DNA of 64,000 bases from Sulfurovum indicum. GTDB lineage: Bacteria; Campylobacterota; Campylobacteria; Campylobacterales; Sulfurovaceae. Within the stretch, counting starts at the first letter, position 1; every line of letters begins with the position of its first letter. Under the pieces are notes generated by a model, which saw nothing but the letters and a program-made list of their open reading frames with translations, was not told the origin of the DNA and did no database searches. Location of the stretch: the NCBI RefSeq assembly GCF_014931715.1, contig NZ_CP063164.1, forward strand, positions 1,736,001 to 1,800,000. The letters are read 5' to 3'. Of this stretch, positions 25,419 through 36,756 are shown in pieces. The position numbers were made by a program, and so were the translations under genes.

Positions 25419-27230
25419 ATGGTGCAACAACTTACAGTACTCGTTGTAGATGACGACCGTATTACTACTGCCATACTCTCTAGCATGCTTGATAAGTATG
25501 CAGACAACGTTATCGTCGCTTCCAATGGGGAAGAAGGATTGAGCCTCTTCAAAAAGTATCAACCCGAGATTGTACTCACAGATATCAATATGCCGCGTAT
25601 GGGCGGCTTGGAAATGGTTGAAGAGATACGTAAACTCGATGAGCATGTAAAGATAGCGATTTTCACCAATTTTGAGAACAGGGATATCCTTCTGCAGGCG
25701 ATCAAATTCGGGGTCAACCAGTTCTTCTCCAAACCTTTTGAAGCCAAAGTATTCGCACAAGTCATCCAGCCACTCTGTGATGATGCACTGGAAAAAAAAC
25801 GTATCCGTGCCGAACTGAAACGCCAACAGAACATTCTGCATGCCATCAATGAGATGGCTTACAACTTTCTACGGCAACCTGACTGGCAAACGGCACTCTA
25901 CAAGGAACTTTTTCTAATCAAGCAAGCATCTGAAACCTCTGCGGTATTCATCTATGAAAATGATGAAACGCATGAGTCTGCCAAACGCCTCTTTGCTATT
26001 ACAAGTGTTCCCAAAGTAAGAGGCAAAAAATATATTCACTATAAAAAACATCACTTGATGCGATGGAAAAAAAAGCTCCAGAAAGGTGAGTTTGTCAATG
26101 GATGTATGAAGGACTATGACCGTTCGAAACAGCGTATTCTCCAAGCGTTCAAAATCGATTCTCTCTTAATACTGCCCATTTTCGTTAATGACTACTGGTG
26201 GGGATTTCTGGGTATAGGTAACAGTGACCGGCAGGAACTTACCGATACGGATATTGAAATGCTCAGTACTGTCTCTTCCATTATCGGTTCTGCTATCAAT
26301 AACAAACAGAACCTGCAGTCACTTGAAATGTCCTCTGCTGTTTTTGAACATACCATGGATGGAGTGCTTATTACCAATGCAGAGAACCGTATCGTCCATG
26401 TCAATGATTCTTTTGTAGCAATTACAGGCTATCAGCCCAGAGAGGCCATTGGGAAAAATCCAAAACTGTTAAAATCCGGTACACATGACAAATATTTTTA
26501 CAAACAGATGTGGGAACAGCTCAATAAGAACGGTTACTGGCAGGGAGAGATCACAAACCGTAAAAAAAACGGTGAGATCTATATCGAGTGGCTCAGTATC
26601 AATACTATATGTAATGACAAAGGAGAGATAGAGAACTTCATTGGTATCTTTTCAGATGTTACACATCAACGTCAAGATGCACAGAACCATGCTTATCTTG
26701 CAACACACGATCCCTTAACCGGTCTTTCCAACAGACTGCTGCTTAATGACCGTCTTGAACATGCCATCAACCATGCAAACCGCTTTGACAAATGTATTGC
26801 GGTTATCTTCTGTGATCTTGACAACTTCAAGCCGATCAACGATACTTATGGTCACTCAGTAGGTGATGAGATACTCAAAGGAGTAGCCGAATCCTTTAAA
26901 GATATTCTGAGAAAAGAAGACACCATCTGTCGTTTCGGCGGAGATGAATTCGTTATTTTGATTGAAGAACTGAAAAGTTTCGACTATCTTGAAAATATAC
27001 TTGAGAAGATACAGAATATTTCCCGTACCTCTTTTGTGATTGAAGGACATCCTCTTAGTGTGGGTATGAGTATCGGTGCGGCACTCTATCCTAATGACGG
27101 AGCGACTCCGGAAGAGCTTTTAAAACGTGCTGACAGTGCTATGTACAAGGCAAAAAAAAGTGGTAAAAAGAGTATTCCCCACTTTCAGAAAGATCCGGTG
27201 ATCTGCGATTCAAAACCTTATACTGTCTAA
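25419..27230 (+). CDS. Response regulator-GAF-PAS-GGDEF diguanylate cyclase
   Basis: A 603-residue cytoplasmic signalling protein. Receiver at 1-125 (DDD at 11-13, phospho-Asp55 in LTDINMP, Lys in FFSKPFEAK), a GAF-like domain about 150-300 (SLLILPIFVNDYWWGFLGIG), a PAS domain about 305-425 (DGVLITNAENRIVHVNDSF, ITGYQPREAIGKNP), then a GGDEF domain about 435-590. The catalytic motif GGDEF (507-511) is canonical and is preceded five residues earlier by RKED, an intact inhibitory I-site, so it should make c-di-GMP and be product-inhibited. No kinase is adjacent. Its 3' end overlaps the ribF stop by four bases, tail to tail. Confidence 0.88.
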   Translation: MVQQLTVLVVDDDRITTAILSSMLDKYADNVIVASNGEEGLSLFKKYQPEIVLTDINMPRMGGLEMVEEIRKLDEHVKIAIFTNFENRDILLQAIKFGVNQFFSKPFEAKVFAQVIQPLCDDALEKKRIRAELKRQQNILHAINEMAYNFLRQPDWQTALYKELFLIKQASETSAVFIYENDETHESAKRLFAITSVPKVRGKKYIHYKKHHLMRWKKKLQKGEFVNGCMKDYDRSKQRILQAFKIDSLLILPIFVNDYWWGFLGIGNSDRQELTDTDIEMLSTVSSIIGSAINNKQNLQSLEMSSAVFEHTMDGVLITNAENRIVHVNDSFVAITGYQPREAIGKNPKLLKSGTHDKYFYKQMWEQLNKNGYWQGEITNRKKNGEIYIEWLSINTICNDKGEIENFIGIFSDVTHQRQDAQNHAYLATHDPLTGLSNRLLLNDRLEHAINHANRFDKCIAVIFCDLDNFKPINDTYGHSVGDEILKGVAESFKDILRKEDTICRFGGDEFVILIEELKSFDYLENILEKIQNISRTSFVIEGHPLSVGMSIGAALYPNDGATPEELLKRADSAMYKAKKSGKKSIPHFQKDPVICDSKPYTV

Positions 27231-28042
27231 CAGAACCCCTCTAAGAGTTTTTTACCTACTTCAATATCTTCAAATATCTGCAGCTTTAACTCTTTTAGTG
27301 TATCAAATTTCTGATTCTCTCGTATAAATGCATGAAACTCTACCCATATATCTCCATTGATATCATACTCCAGTGCCTGATCTAATATATGAGTTTCTAC
27401 AGCAAATGAGCCATCCGTTGTTGCACGATATCCGAGAAATGTCACACTCTTGAACCATTTTCCTCCAACTTTTGTGCGGGTAGCATAAACCCCTTCCGTC
27501 GGAAGCTGGTAGTGTATCACCCTCAAATTAAGTGTCGGTACCAGTGATTTTTCACCGATACCCTGACCGGATACTCTTTGGCCGTCAATCCGGTATTTTC
27601 TTCCGAGAAGATGATTCACCATCATAATATTGCCTTCTCTGAGATATTGTCTGATCGTACGTGAATGCACAGAGGTCCCATCATAGGTAATCTCCGGTAT
27701 GATCACTACTTCTTTGTGGAAAAGGTCCGTCAAAACCGATACATCTCCTACCTTCTCTTTACCAAAGGAGAAGTCATATCCTACCACAATCTTTTCCAAA
27801 GCAGGAAAATCCTCTTCCAGTTTTGCCACAAACGCTTCAGGGGTAAGTGAGCGTATCTTGTCAAAATGGTAGAAATAGCAAGGTTTATCAGTATAGAACG
27901 TACGCTTGTATCCCGGTGTCAGATACCCGCCATTTCGTTCAATGACCACAACTGCTTCGGCACGATCAATGAGTGCTTTATGTGCAATATGAATACCGTC
28001 GAACGATCCGATGGCAATAGATTTTATGCTGTTTGAATACAT
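27227..28042 (-). CDS. ribF: Bifunctional riboflavin kinase/FAD synthetase
   Basis: A 271-residue enzyme that converts riboflavin to FMN and FAD. The N-terminal nucleotidyltransferase domain shows AIGSFDGIHIAHKALI (HIAH instead of the common HxGH), VVGYDFSFGKEKVGD and SRTIRQYLREGNI; the C-terminal kinase domain shows LVPTLNLRVIHYQLPTEGVYAT and a late DGSFAVETHILD. Shorter than many RibF proteins (about 300), as is normal in this phylum. It is 20 bases downstream of tlyA in the ligA-tlyA-ribF run. Confidence 0.88.
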   Translation of the reverse strand: MYSNSIKSIAIGSFDGIHIAHKALIDRAEAVVVIERNGGYLTPGYKRTFYTDKPCYFYHFDKIRSLTPEAFVAKLEEDFPALEKIVVGYDFSFGKEKVGDVSVLTDLFHKEVVIIPEITYDGTSVHSRTIRQYLREGNIMMVNHLLGRKYRIDGQRVSGQGIGEKSLVPTLNLRVIHYQLPTEGVYATRTKVGGKWFKSVTFLGYRATTDGSFAVETHILDQALEYDINGDIWVEFHAFIRENQKFDTLKELKLQIFEDIEVGKKLLEGFC

Positions 28043-28062
28043 CGATTTTTAATTTCTCATTT

Positions 28063-28782
28063 TTAATTTCTGACTTTCACAAAGTGGTACAGATACTCCA
28101 GATTACCCTCTTTGCCTGCTACTTTTGACTCGCTTTGGTACTGAAGCTCCCAGCCAAGCTTTGCTGTTTCTGCCTCAAATGTCTCTCTACGTCTGGAAAT
28201 AGCATCGAGATCCCGAACAACTCCTTTACTGTCACGCTTTACCTCTTTACCCACTTCAAACTGCGGTTTGTAAAGAATGATGATATCGGTTCGGCTTTGT
28301 GCTAAACGGTCAATATCGGAGATGATCTGTAAAATAGAGATAAAAGAGACATCACAGGTAATCAGTTCAAAAGACCTTTCACTCTGAAATTCACGAATAT
28401 CTGTCGCTTCATGCAGAGATATCCTCTCCTCCTTCCTCAAAGAGATGTGCAACTGGTCACTCCCGACATCTACACAGTCAAGTGAAGCTACCCCATTCTC
28501 CAGAACAATCTGTGCGAATCCTCCTGTACTCGAACCGATATCGAGTGCGCGCTTACCCTGCAGATCAAGTGGATATTCCGAGAAAAAACTCTCCAGCTTA
28601 CGTGCCGCACGGCTAACATAGAATTTTTCTTCGGCTACTTCCACGACAGAGTTCTCATCGATCCCGGCTGAAGGTTTTGCTTTTTTCCCGTTCACTGTCA
28701 CCCTCCCTGCTTTAATAGCCTCTAAAGCACGGTTACGGCTCTCAAAATAACCCTCTTCTACCAAATATTTATCCAATCTCAT
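28063..28782 (-). CDS. tlyA: TlyA-family rRNA 2'-O-methyltransferase
   Basis: A 239-residue protein with an N-terminal S4 RNA-binding domain (MRLDKYLVEEGYFESRNRA, residues 1-60) and an FtsJ-like methyltransferase domain: RAARKLESFFSEY, ALDIGSSTGGFAQIVLENG (SAM loop), CVDVGSDQL, ITCDVSFISI and ILYKPQFEVGKE. TlyA proteins methylate 16S and/or 23S rRNA ribose positions and influence capreomycin sensitivity in other bacteria. Its ATG overlaps by four bases the stop of a 36-codon ORF that fills the gap to ligA. Confidence 0.92.
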   Translation of the reverse strand: MRLDKYLVEEGYFESRNRALEAIKAGRVTVNGKKAKPSAGIDENSVVEVAEEKFYVSRAARKLESFFSEYPLDLQGKRALDIGSSTGGFAQIVLENGVASLDCVDVGSDQLHISLRKEERISLHEATDIREFQSERSFELITCDVSFISILQIISDIDRLAQSRTDIIILYKPQFEVGKEVKRDSKGVVRDLDAISRRRETFEAETAKLGWELQYQSESKVAGKEGNLEYLYHFVKVRN

Positions 28783-28889
28783 TTTCTGAATATCCTGAAA
28801 TTCTCTACAATTCTGTATCTTCCAAGCACGTCCTCTTCTTTTACTCCAGTACCGACGTTATGGGTAATCAGCAGTTTTTTAATATACAT
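28779..28889 (-). CDS. 36-residue ORF between ligA and tlyA
   Basis: A short frame, MYIKKLLITHNVGTGVKEED and sixteen further residues ending RIFRK. Its ATG immediately follows the ligA stop (TAAATG) and its TGA overlaps the tlyA ATG (ATGA), so it occupies the whole gap with the geometry of a coupled gene. The composition is protein-like, with no membrane helix. I do not recognise it. It could also be a coupling peptide or a remnant of a longer gene. The sequence between the two well-defined neighbours shows no other function. Confidence 0.45.
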   Translation of the reverse strand: MYIKKLLITHNVGTGVKEEDVLGRYRIVENFRIFRK

Positions 28890-30884
<1,995 letters not shown>

Positions 30885-30925
30885 TTATGGTTTATATCAC
30901 CTGCATCTGTTTATCTAAAAAAACT

Positions 30926-32068
30926 TCATTGCCGCAGTACTTCCCAAACGGCCATAGCCTGCCTGTGCTCTGCCACATCATGACAACGCACAATATTCGC
31001 TCCCTCTTCCACTGCTTTAAGGTGGATTGCCAATGTACCGGGAAGTCTTGCTTCTGTTGGTGCAGGAATAATCTTGTCTATCATCGACTTTCTGCTTGCA
31101 CCCACCAGTACTTCACATCCAAAATGTGTAAAGTGCTCCATATTTCTAATGAGTGTCAGATTATGCTCCAGTGTTTTTCCAAAACCGATCCCTACATCCA
31201 GAATAATATCCTCACGTTTCATACCCATAGCTTCACATTTTTCAATGCGTTCTTCAAAAAATGTACTTACCTCTGCCGTCACATCTTCGTAGTGTGGATT
31301 TTTTTGCATCGTTTTCGGTGACCCCTGCATATGCATAATACAAAGTTTGGCATCATGTTCAAGCACCAGCTTGACAATTTCCCTGTTGTCCGCTCCGGTA
31401 ATATCATTCACTATCGTAAAACCGCTTCTCAGTGCATACTCCACTACAGAAGGAGTATAACTGTCAACACTGAATGTTACTCTCTCATCAAGCCTGTTTC
31501 GGATGATCAGATCACAGATAGGCTTGATCCGTTCCAGTTCGACAGATTCACTGACCGTCTCTGAACCCGGACGAGAGGAGACCGCACCGATATCAATAAT
31601 ATCAGCACCCTCTTCTATCATTTTCTCGATACGTACAATAGCATCCTCTGCCACAAAACGGCTGCCGGCATAAAAGCTGTCCTCATTGGCATTGATGATC
31701 CCCATGATCTGCAGAGGAAAAATCTTGGGAGAGAGAAACTTTTGAAGTTCCTGAGCAACTGTTTTCAGACCAAAAGGCTGTGCAAGCTCTTTACGGGAAA
31801 GTATCTCCATATGTTTGCGTGTACCAATCAGGATACAGTCATACGTAGGTTGTTCACAAAGAATCACTCCTCCGGGAACCGCAAGCTCTGCCCCGATACT
31901 CAATGCATCCTGCTTAAGAATATTCGCAGCAGGTGTTTTAAGCTCCTTGATGTAGAAGTAAAGAAGCTCCATCTTCTTTACCATGATCTCTATACCCCCA
32001 CTCTCTACACCAAGTGCTTTAAGTGCTGCTTTTTTATCAGTAACTGTTCCAAGTCTGTAAAGTTTCAT
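30926..32068 (-). CDS. folP: Dihydropteroate synthase
   Basis: A 380-residue enzyme joining para-aminobenzoate and the pterin pyrophosphate in folate synthesis. The TIM-barrel core (about 115-380) has MGIINANEDSFY, GADIIDIGAVSSRPGS, FSVDSYTPSVVEYAL, IVNDITGADN, CIMHMQGSPKTMQ, ILDVGIGFGKT and GASRKSMI. About 110 extra N-terminal residues precede the core, as in Helicobacter FolP. I choose ATG 32068 (MKLYRLGTVTDKK), which overlaps nothing of the upstream DUF805 gene, rather than the frame from 32098. Part of the holB-folP conserved run. Confidence 0.9.
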   Translation of the reverse strand: MKLYRLGTVTDKKAALKALGVESGGIEIMVKKMELLYFYIKELKTPAANILKQDALSIGAELAVPGGVILCEQPTYDCILIGTRKHMEILSRKELAQPFGLKTVAQELQKFLSPKIFPLQIMGIINANEDSFYAGSRFVAEDAIVRIEKMIEEGADIIDIGAVSSRPGSETVSESVELERIKPICDLIIRNRLDERVTFSVDSYTPSVVEYALRSGFTIVNDITGADNREIVKLVLEHDAKLCIMHMQGSPKTMQKNPHYEDVTAEVSTFFEERIEKCEAMGMKREDIILDVGIGFGKTLEHNLTLIRNMEHFTHFGCEVLVGASRKSMIDKIIPAPTEARLPGTLAIHLKAVEEGANIVRCHDVAEHRQAMAVWEVLRQ

Positions 32069-32072
32069 ACTG

Positions 32073-32588
32073 CTAACCGCGTTTATTGAAAGTATCACTC
32101 GGAATCAAGATCAGACAGAGAAAAACTGCCAGATCAAACAGATGTACTACTATACTTGCCTCGGTAGCATTGGCTGCAAGTGCTGCAGAAGTGCCTTCAG
32201 CTGTCGAGACCACTGCCGTATTCACTTCCATCTGCTGTGCAGGGAAAAGAATATTAAGCAGCATGGAAACCGCTATCATGCCCAATATGGTCCAGAATGC
32301 GGGCAGGCCCATGTCTCTGACACGTTTTGCCAGAATATTCACTTGTGCTACCATACCGCTTAAGAGAAACAACAGTGTACATATAATTGCAAGGAGACCA
32401 AACTTTTCAAACATAAAAGCCTGAGCTGACATCAGGTCTGTATCCAGTAAATTGACTGAAGCACCGACTGCCAGGACTATTCCGAATATTACGGAAAACA
32501 TCAATACCATCAGTAGAATATGATACCCCAGATAGGGAAGACGTTTCAATCTTCCCTCACCCCACTCACCAAAATAGACGTTTAACAT
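32073..32588 (-). CDS. DUF805-family membrane protein
   Basis: A 171-residue inner-membrane protein with about four membrane helices (about 23-45, 62-82, 96-114, 145-165). The N-terminal RLKRLPYLGYHILL and RVRDMGLPAFWTILGM motif match DUF805. Function unknown. It lies between holB and folP, interrupting the conserved order seen in Helicobacter, and its stop is four bases upstream of the folP start. Confidence 0.75.
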   Translation of the reverse strand: MLNVYFGEWGEGRLKRLPYLGYHILLMVLMFSVIFGIVLAVGASVNLLDTDLMSAQAFMFEKFGLLAIICTLLFLLSGMVAQVNILAKRVRDMGLPAFWTILGMIAVSMLLNILFPAQQMEVNTAVVSTAEGTSAALAANATEASIVVHLFDLAVFLCLILIPSDTFNKRG

Positions 32589-32661
32589 TTTATTTCCTTT
32601 TCTGCAGGAGAAACTACATTATAGTATAAGTGGCATAATGAAAGATAGCGTTACTGGATAT

Positions 32662-33342
32662 TCAGCGTTTTTTTCTTGCCAACAATTTAAGCAGCAGTGT
32701 CGTCAACACAAATTGCGGAGGAGAACCGACGTCCAGTGCAATGAATGCATTGGAAAAAAGTGTCAATGTTTTCTCATCAAGATCAAATTGCTCTGAACGT
32801 ATTGCTTCTTTTCCGATACATTCGATAAGCTGCTTCATTTTTTTTGTCTCAGTCCGCTTATGTGCCTGAATAAAATCATATACATTTCCCAGTCCCAGTT
32901 GCCCTACATCCAGCCCCAGTGCTTCTTCTTCGACCTCTTCTGAAAGCACCTTGACAGGAAGACGGGAACGGATTGTAGCAAGAATAGTTGCCTTACTCTG
33001 TGTAATAAGAATAAACTCTTTTTTAGGGGGCGGCTCTTCAATCACTTTTAAGAGTTTGTTCTGCACAATGGGAGAGAAGCTCCTGGCTGCCAGGATGATC
33101 ACTGTCGTCTCTTCGCTGGCCATATAGGCTTTTTCTATGGCAAGTTTGGCATCTTCAACTTTGAAGGTATCATCTTTTGGGTCGAGCTTGACTATCTCTA
33201 CAAAACGCTCACTCTTTTGCAAAGATTTCAGTATTTCAATTGTATGGAGGATATTACTGCTGATAAGCACCTGGCTTGTCAATTTCACATCAGGACTCAA
33301 GATCAAGGTCTCCAAAGAGTGCTTCAGAAAGTGTCTTGTCAA
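32662..33342 (-). CDS. holB: DNA polymerase III subunit delta prime
   Basis: A 226-residue clamp-loader subunit, shorter than the E. coli protein and lacking a recognisable zinc finger, as in other Campylobacterota. The core segment ILAARSFSPIVQNKLLKVIEEPPPKKEFIL and TILATIRSRLPV is typical of the delta prime sensor region. The frame from ATG 33342 overlaps hobA by 53 bases; later TTG or GTG codons (for example at LILS or VKLT) may be the true start. It works with HobA-dependent replication initiation only by neighbourhood. Confidence 0.82.
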   Translation of the reverse strand: MTRHFLKHSLETLILSPDVKLTSQVLISSNILHTIEILKSLQKSERFVEIVKLDPKDDTFKVEDAKLAIEKAYMASEETTVIILAARSFSPIVQNKLLKVIEEPPPKKEFILITQSKATILATIRSRLPVKVLSEEVEEEALGLDVGQLGLGNVYDFIQAHKRTETKKMKQLIECIGKEAIRSEQFDLDEKTLTLFSNAFIALDVGSPPQFVLTTLLLKLLARKKR

Positions 33343-33835
33343 AAAGCTTGTAGAGCTGCAGCAGCTTTATATCAAGCATCTCATCACTGCTGCGAAGTAG
33401 AAAACTGTTCTCTACCTCTTCATCCATGATCCAGAGAAAACTGTCATTACAACGGTAGGCGAATTTGGTAAAAGGGTGATCGCCCTTTCCGATATACCAG
33501 ATAAAATATCCGTTCGGATAAGAGATGTCGAGCATATCTTCAAGCAGCTGCAGCTCCTGTGTTGAAGAGAATGTACCGATACCCGGGACCATCTCTTCCA
33601 TCGGAAAGACTGGTAAAAGCGGTCGGCTCTTCTGCAATACATTGACATTCTCAAGGATATACCTGCCAAACCATTTTCGGGGAACATCGGTCAATAACAG
33701 AACACTTTTCCCCTCCAGTATCTGACTTACAGCATTCTTGGCCAGAGGTGCCCACTCATAGCGGTACTCTTCCATCCATGAAAAACAATCTTCATCACGA
33801 ATGGTTTCCAGTGTCCACTTTAAGAGTTGCTGCAT
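33290..33835 (-). CDS. hobA: DnaA-binding replication regulator HobA
   Basis: A 181-residue protein restricted to Campylobacterota. It binds DnaA and helps assemble it on oriC, playing a role like DiaA. Matching segments to the Helicobacter protein include VLLLTDVPRKWFGRYILENVN, RPLLPV and DIKLLQLYKLFDKTLSEALFGD near the C-terminus, and the gene sits in the conserved lysC-hobA-holB order. It overlaps holB and follows lysC by 16 bases. Confidence 0.88.
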   Translation of the reverse strand: MQQLLKWTLETIRDEDCFSWMEEYRYEWAPLAKNAVSQILEGKSVLLLTDVPRKWFGRYILENVNVLQKSRPLLPVFPMEEMVPGIGTFSSTQELQLLEDMLDISYPNGYFIWYIGKGDHPFTKFAYRCNDSFLWIMDEEVENSFLLRSSDEMLDIKLLQLYKLFDKTLSEALFGDLDLES

Positions 33836-33851
33836 GGATAACCTCTAATCT

Positions 33852-35057
33852 CTACTTATCAAGCTCATAGGCTTCATGAAGCGTACGGATCGCAAGTTCA
33901 CCATATTTTTCATCTATAATCATCGATACCTTGATCTCTGACGTGGAGATCATCTGTATATTGATATTGTTCGCTGCAAGTGCCTTGAAAGCCGTTGCCG
34001 CTACGCCTGAATGTGATTTCATACCGACACCTACTACCGAGACTTTGCAGACATGTTCATCATAATCCATCCCGCCAATATCATGATCAAAACTCTCCAT
34101 AAGACGTTTGGCATTCTCAAGCTCGCTTTGAGGTACTGTAAAGCCCAGATTGGTCGAGCCGTCCGTACCAACATTCTGTATGATCATATCAACATTGATA
34201 TTCGCATCAGCCAATGCCGTAAAAATCTCTGCAGCAATGCCCGGTCTGTCCGAAACCCCTCTAAGTGTCACTCTTGCCTGGTTCTTGTCCAGAACCACAC
34301 CGCTTACCAAAACCGCTTCCATAATATTACTCTCCTCTGTGATTAATGTTCCTTCATTGTCTGTAAAGCTGCTCTTTGCATAGAGCCTGACACCCAGCTT
34401 CTTTGCCAATTCAACAGAACGGTTCTGTAAAACCTTTGCTCCAAGACTTGACATCTCAAGCATCTCATCATAAGAGATGATATCCAGCTTTTTTGCATTG
34501 GGCTCAATGCGGGGATCGGTCGTATAGATACCGTCCACATCCGAATAGATCTCACACTGGTCTGCTTTCAACGCACCCGCAAGTGCTACTGCAGAAAGAT
34601 CGGACCCTCCGCGTCCCAGCGTAGTGACCGAACCATCTTTGTTAACTCCCTGAAAACCGGCAACAATCACGATCTTGCCTTGATCGATCGCATTCTGCAT
34701 CGCTGCAGGATTGATCGATTCAATACGTGCATAAGTATGGAGATCATCTGTTACGATCCCTGCCTGCCGACCTGTCATCGCTACAGCATCATATCCCTTG
34801 GACTGAAGTGCAATAGAGAGTAATGCTGCTGTTACACGTTCACCCGAACTGAGCAGCATATCCATCTCTTTTTTTGCAGGATTTTTTGTAAAATGTTCGG
34901 CATAACTGATGAGCTTGTTCGTCTCCCCGCTCATCGCCGAAACAACCACAACCAAATCCTTCCCTTCATCTCTGGCTTTAGCTACACGGTTGGCAACATT
35001 TTCTATACGATCCAAATCTCCGACACTTGTACCACCGTATTTCTGTACTACTAACAT
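33852..35057 (-). CDS. lysC: Aspartokinase
   Basis: A 401-residue enzyme phosphorylating aspartate for lysine, threonine, methionine and diaminopimelate synthesis. N-terminal kinase signatures: VVQKYGGTSVGDLDRI (residues 3-18), VVVVSAMSGETNKLI, GRGGSDLSAVALA and CEIYSDVDGIYTTDPR. Two ACT regulatory domains follow (about 265-400; GIAAEIFTALADANINVDMI and SGVAATAFKALAANNINIQMI), so feedback inhibition is likely. ATG is two bases from the rppH stop. Confidence 0.95.
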   Translation of the reverse strand: MLVVQKYGGTSVGDLDRIENVANRVAKARDEGKDLVVVVSAMSGETNKLISYAEHFTKNPAKKEMDMLLSSGERVTAALLSIALQSKGYDAVAMTGRQAGIVTDDLHTYARIESINPAAMQNAIDQGKIVIVAGFQGVNKDGSVTTLGRGGSDLSAVALAGALKADQCEIYSDVDGIYTTDPRIEPNAKKLDIISYDEMLEMSSLGAKVLQNRSVELAKKLGVRLYAKSSFTDNEGTLITEESNIMEAVLVSGVVLDKNQARVTLRGVSDRPGIAAEIFTALADANINVDMIIQNVGTDGSTNLGFTVPQSELENAKRLMESFDHDIGGMDYDEHVCKVSVVGVGMKSHSGVAATAFKALAANNINIQMISTSEIKVSMIIDEKYGELAIRTLHEAYELDK

Positions 35058-35059
35058 AA

Positions 35060-35533
35060 CTAAATCAATCCTTCCTGAATAAAATAATCAATCACTCTGC
35101 GGTAAACTTTTCGTTTAAAATAGGTCACTTTCCTGAACAGCTCTTCATACTCTACAAATTCATACTCTTCAAATTCCGGTATCTCGAATGCTTGTAGATC
35201 GATCTTGGCCTCTTCTTTGAGACGGACCAGAAAATACTTCTGTGTCTGTCCGTCATAAGGATAGCATTTTCCCCTTGCCACACTTGGAAAATCATAGGTG
35301 ATCCACTCCGGGAATTCCCCCAGAATCTCTACATCGTTACAGCCGATCTCTTCTAACAATTCTCGATGCAGCGCCTCCCTTGGAGTCTCACCTTCATCAA
35401 TACCCCCTTGCGGGAATTGCCATGCATTTTTAATATCGCTTCTGTGAGCAACAAAAAATTCACACTTTTCCGGATACTTTGAAGAGAGTATGACAGCTGC
35501 AACATTTGGGCGATAACGCTTTTTATTTTGCAT
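35060..35533 (-). CDS. rppH: RNA pyrophosphohydrolase (Nudix)
   Basis: A 157-residue Nudix hydrolase that removes pyrophosphate from mRNA 5' ends (also NudH/Ap4A hydrolase activity). The Nudix box [22 protein letters not shown] spans residues about 44-65 (invariant G, REL, EE, G). Start at ATG 35533 ([14 protein letters not shown]); a GTG three codons upstream is a weaker option. It heads the rppH-lysC-hobA-holB run. Confidence 0.9.
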   Translation of the reverse strand: MQNKKRYRPNVAAVILSSKYPEKCEFFVAHRSDIKNAWQFPQGGIDEGETPREALHRELLEEIGCNDVEILGEFPEWITYDFPSVARGKCYPYDGQTQKYFLVRLKEEAKIDLQAFEIPEFEEYEFVEYEELFRKVTYFKRKVYRRVIDYFIQEGLI

Positions 35534-35662
35534 ACTAAACACTCATCTTCGGTAATTTTTTAAAAATGAAGCCTCCTGAATCAAGACTTCGACAATTTCT
35601 CTGGAATTTCTGATATTATTCTATCTAAAATACGATTACAGCCATTTGAAAGCGAGCCATTT

Positions 35663-36718
35663 TTGTTAGCCTATATACACATTCCCTACTGTGATTCCAA
35701 ATGTCACTACTGCAGCTTCAACTCCTATGTCGACAAATTCGATACAAGAGAAGCTTATATGCAGGCTCTCAAGGAGCAACTCTCCTTTGAACTTGAACGT
35801 TTCAACACTGCAAAAGAGAGTATTGAGACCCTCTTTATTGGAGGAGGTACCCCGTCAACCATTTCACCGGAACTCTACCGGCCGGTCTTTGAGCTGCTTG
35901 CACCCTACTGCAAAAAAGATATAGAGATCACTACAGAGGCCAATCCCAATTCTGCGACAGAACAATGGCTCAAAGGCATGAAGGCACTAGGTGTAAACCG
36001 TATCAGTTTTGGTGTGCAGAGCTTTCATGCGGAAAAGCTCAGGTCCCTTAACCGTGCACACACACCAAAGCAGGCCATAAAGGCTATTGAAGCAGCCTGG
36101 AAAGCCGGTTTTGAACATCTCTCTCTCGATCTCATCTACAACTATCAGGGTGATAACAGAATCCTGCTGGAGCATGATATTGAAACTGCTTTCTCTCTTC
36201 CGGTTGACCATATCTCCGCCTATGAGCTCACCATAGAGGATGGAACAAAGTTCTCTTCTATGCCAGACGTCCGTCAGGAAGATGAAAATCTTGCATTTTT
36301 TGTGGCTGATGAAATAAAAAAGAGGGGTTTTGAGCACTATGAGATCTCCAACTTCGGAACCTACCAGAGCAGACACAATAAAGGCTATTGGGAACTCAAA
36401 GAGTACATTGGTGCAGGTGCAGGTGCAGTAGGATTTCGGCAAAACAGGCGTTTTTACCCTCAAAACGATATCAATGCCTACATCTCAGACCCTTTAACTA
36501 TTCATGAAGAACTGCTCAGCCACGAAAACCTGCTTACAGAAAAGATATTTTTGGGGCTCAGAAGCAACATCGGCATTGAGAAGTTCTCTTTGTCCGAAAA
36601 GATGTATCAGAAAGCAAAGATGCTTGTGGATGAACATAAGCTCACAGAAAATAAAACACACTTCTTTAACCCTGATTTCTTCATTGCAGATACTCTTGCT
36701 CTTTACCTTTTAGATTAA
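35663..36718 (+). CDS. hemW: HemW-like radical SAM haem chaperone
   Basis: A 351-residue radical SAM protein. The [4Fe-4S] motif CDSKCHYC (Cys10, Cys14, Cys17) is preceded by the typical MLAYIHIPY. Also present: LFIGGGTPSTISPELY, EITTEANPNS and RISFGVQSFHAEKLRSLNRAH. TTG at 35663 is the start; no ATG is available before the Cys motif. HemW proteins transfer haem; many are misnamed coproporphyrinogen oxidases. The short C-terminal domain is typical of HemW rather than HemN. Confidence 0.88.
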   Translation: MLAYIHIPYCDSKCHYCSFNSYVDKFDTREAYMQALKEQLSFELERFNTAKESIETLFIGGGTPSTISPELYRPVFELLAPYCKKDIEITTEANPNSATEQWLKGMKALGVNRISFGVQSFHAEKLRSLNRAHTPKQAIKAIEAAWKAGFEHLSLDLIYNYQGDNRILLEHDIETAFSLPVDHISAYELTIEDGTKFSSMPDVRQEDENLAFFVADEIKKRGFEHYEISNFGTYQSRHNKGYWELKEYIGAGAGAVGFRQNRRFYPQNDINAYISDPLTIHEELLSHENLLTEKIFLGLRSNIGIEKFSLSEKMYQKAKMLVDEHKLTENKTHFFNPDFFIADTLALYLLD

Positions 36719-36756
36719 TTTGTTAAAATACATCCAATTTATTATGAAGGCAGACC

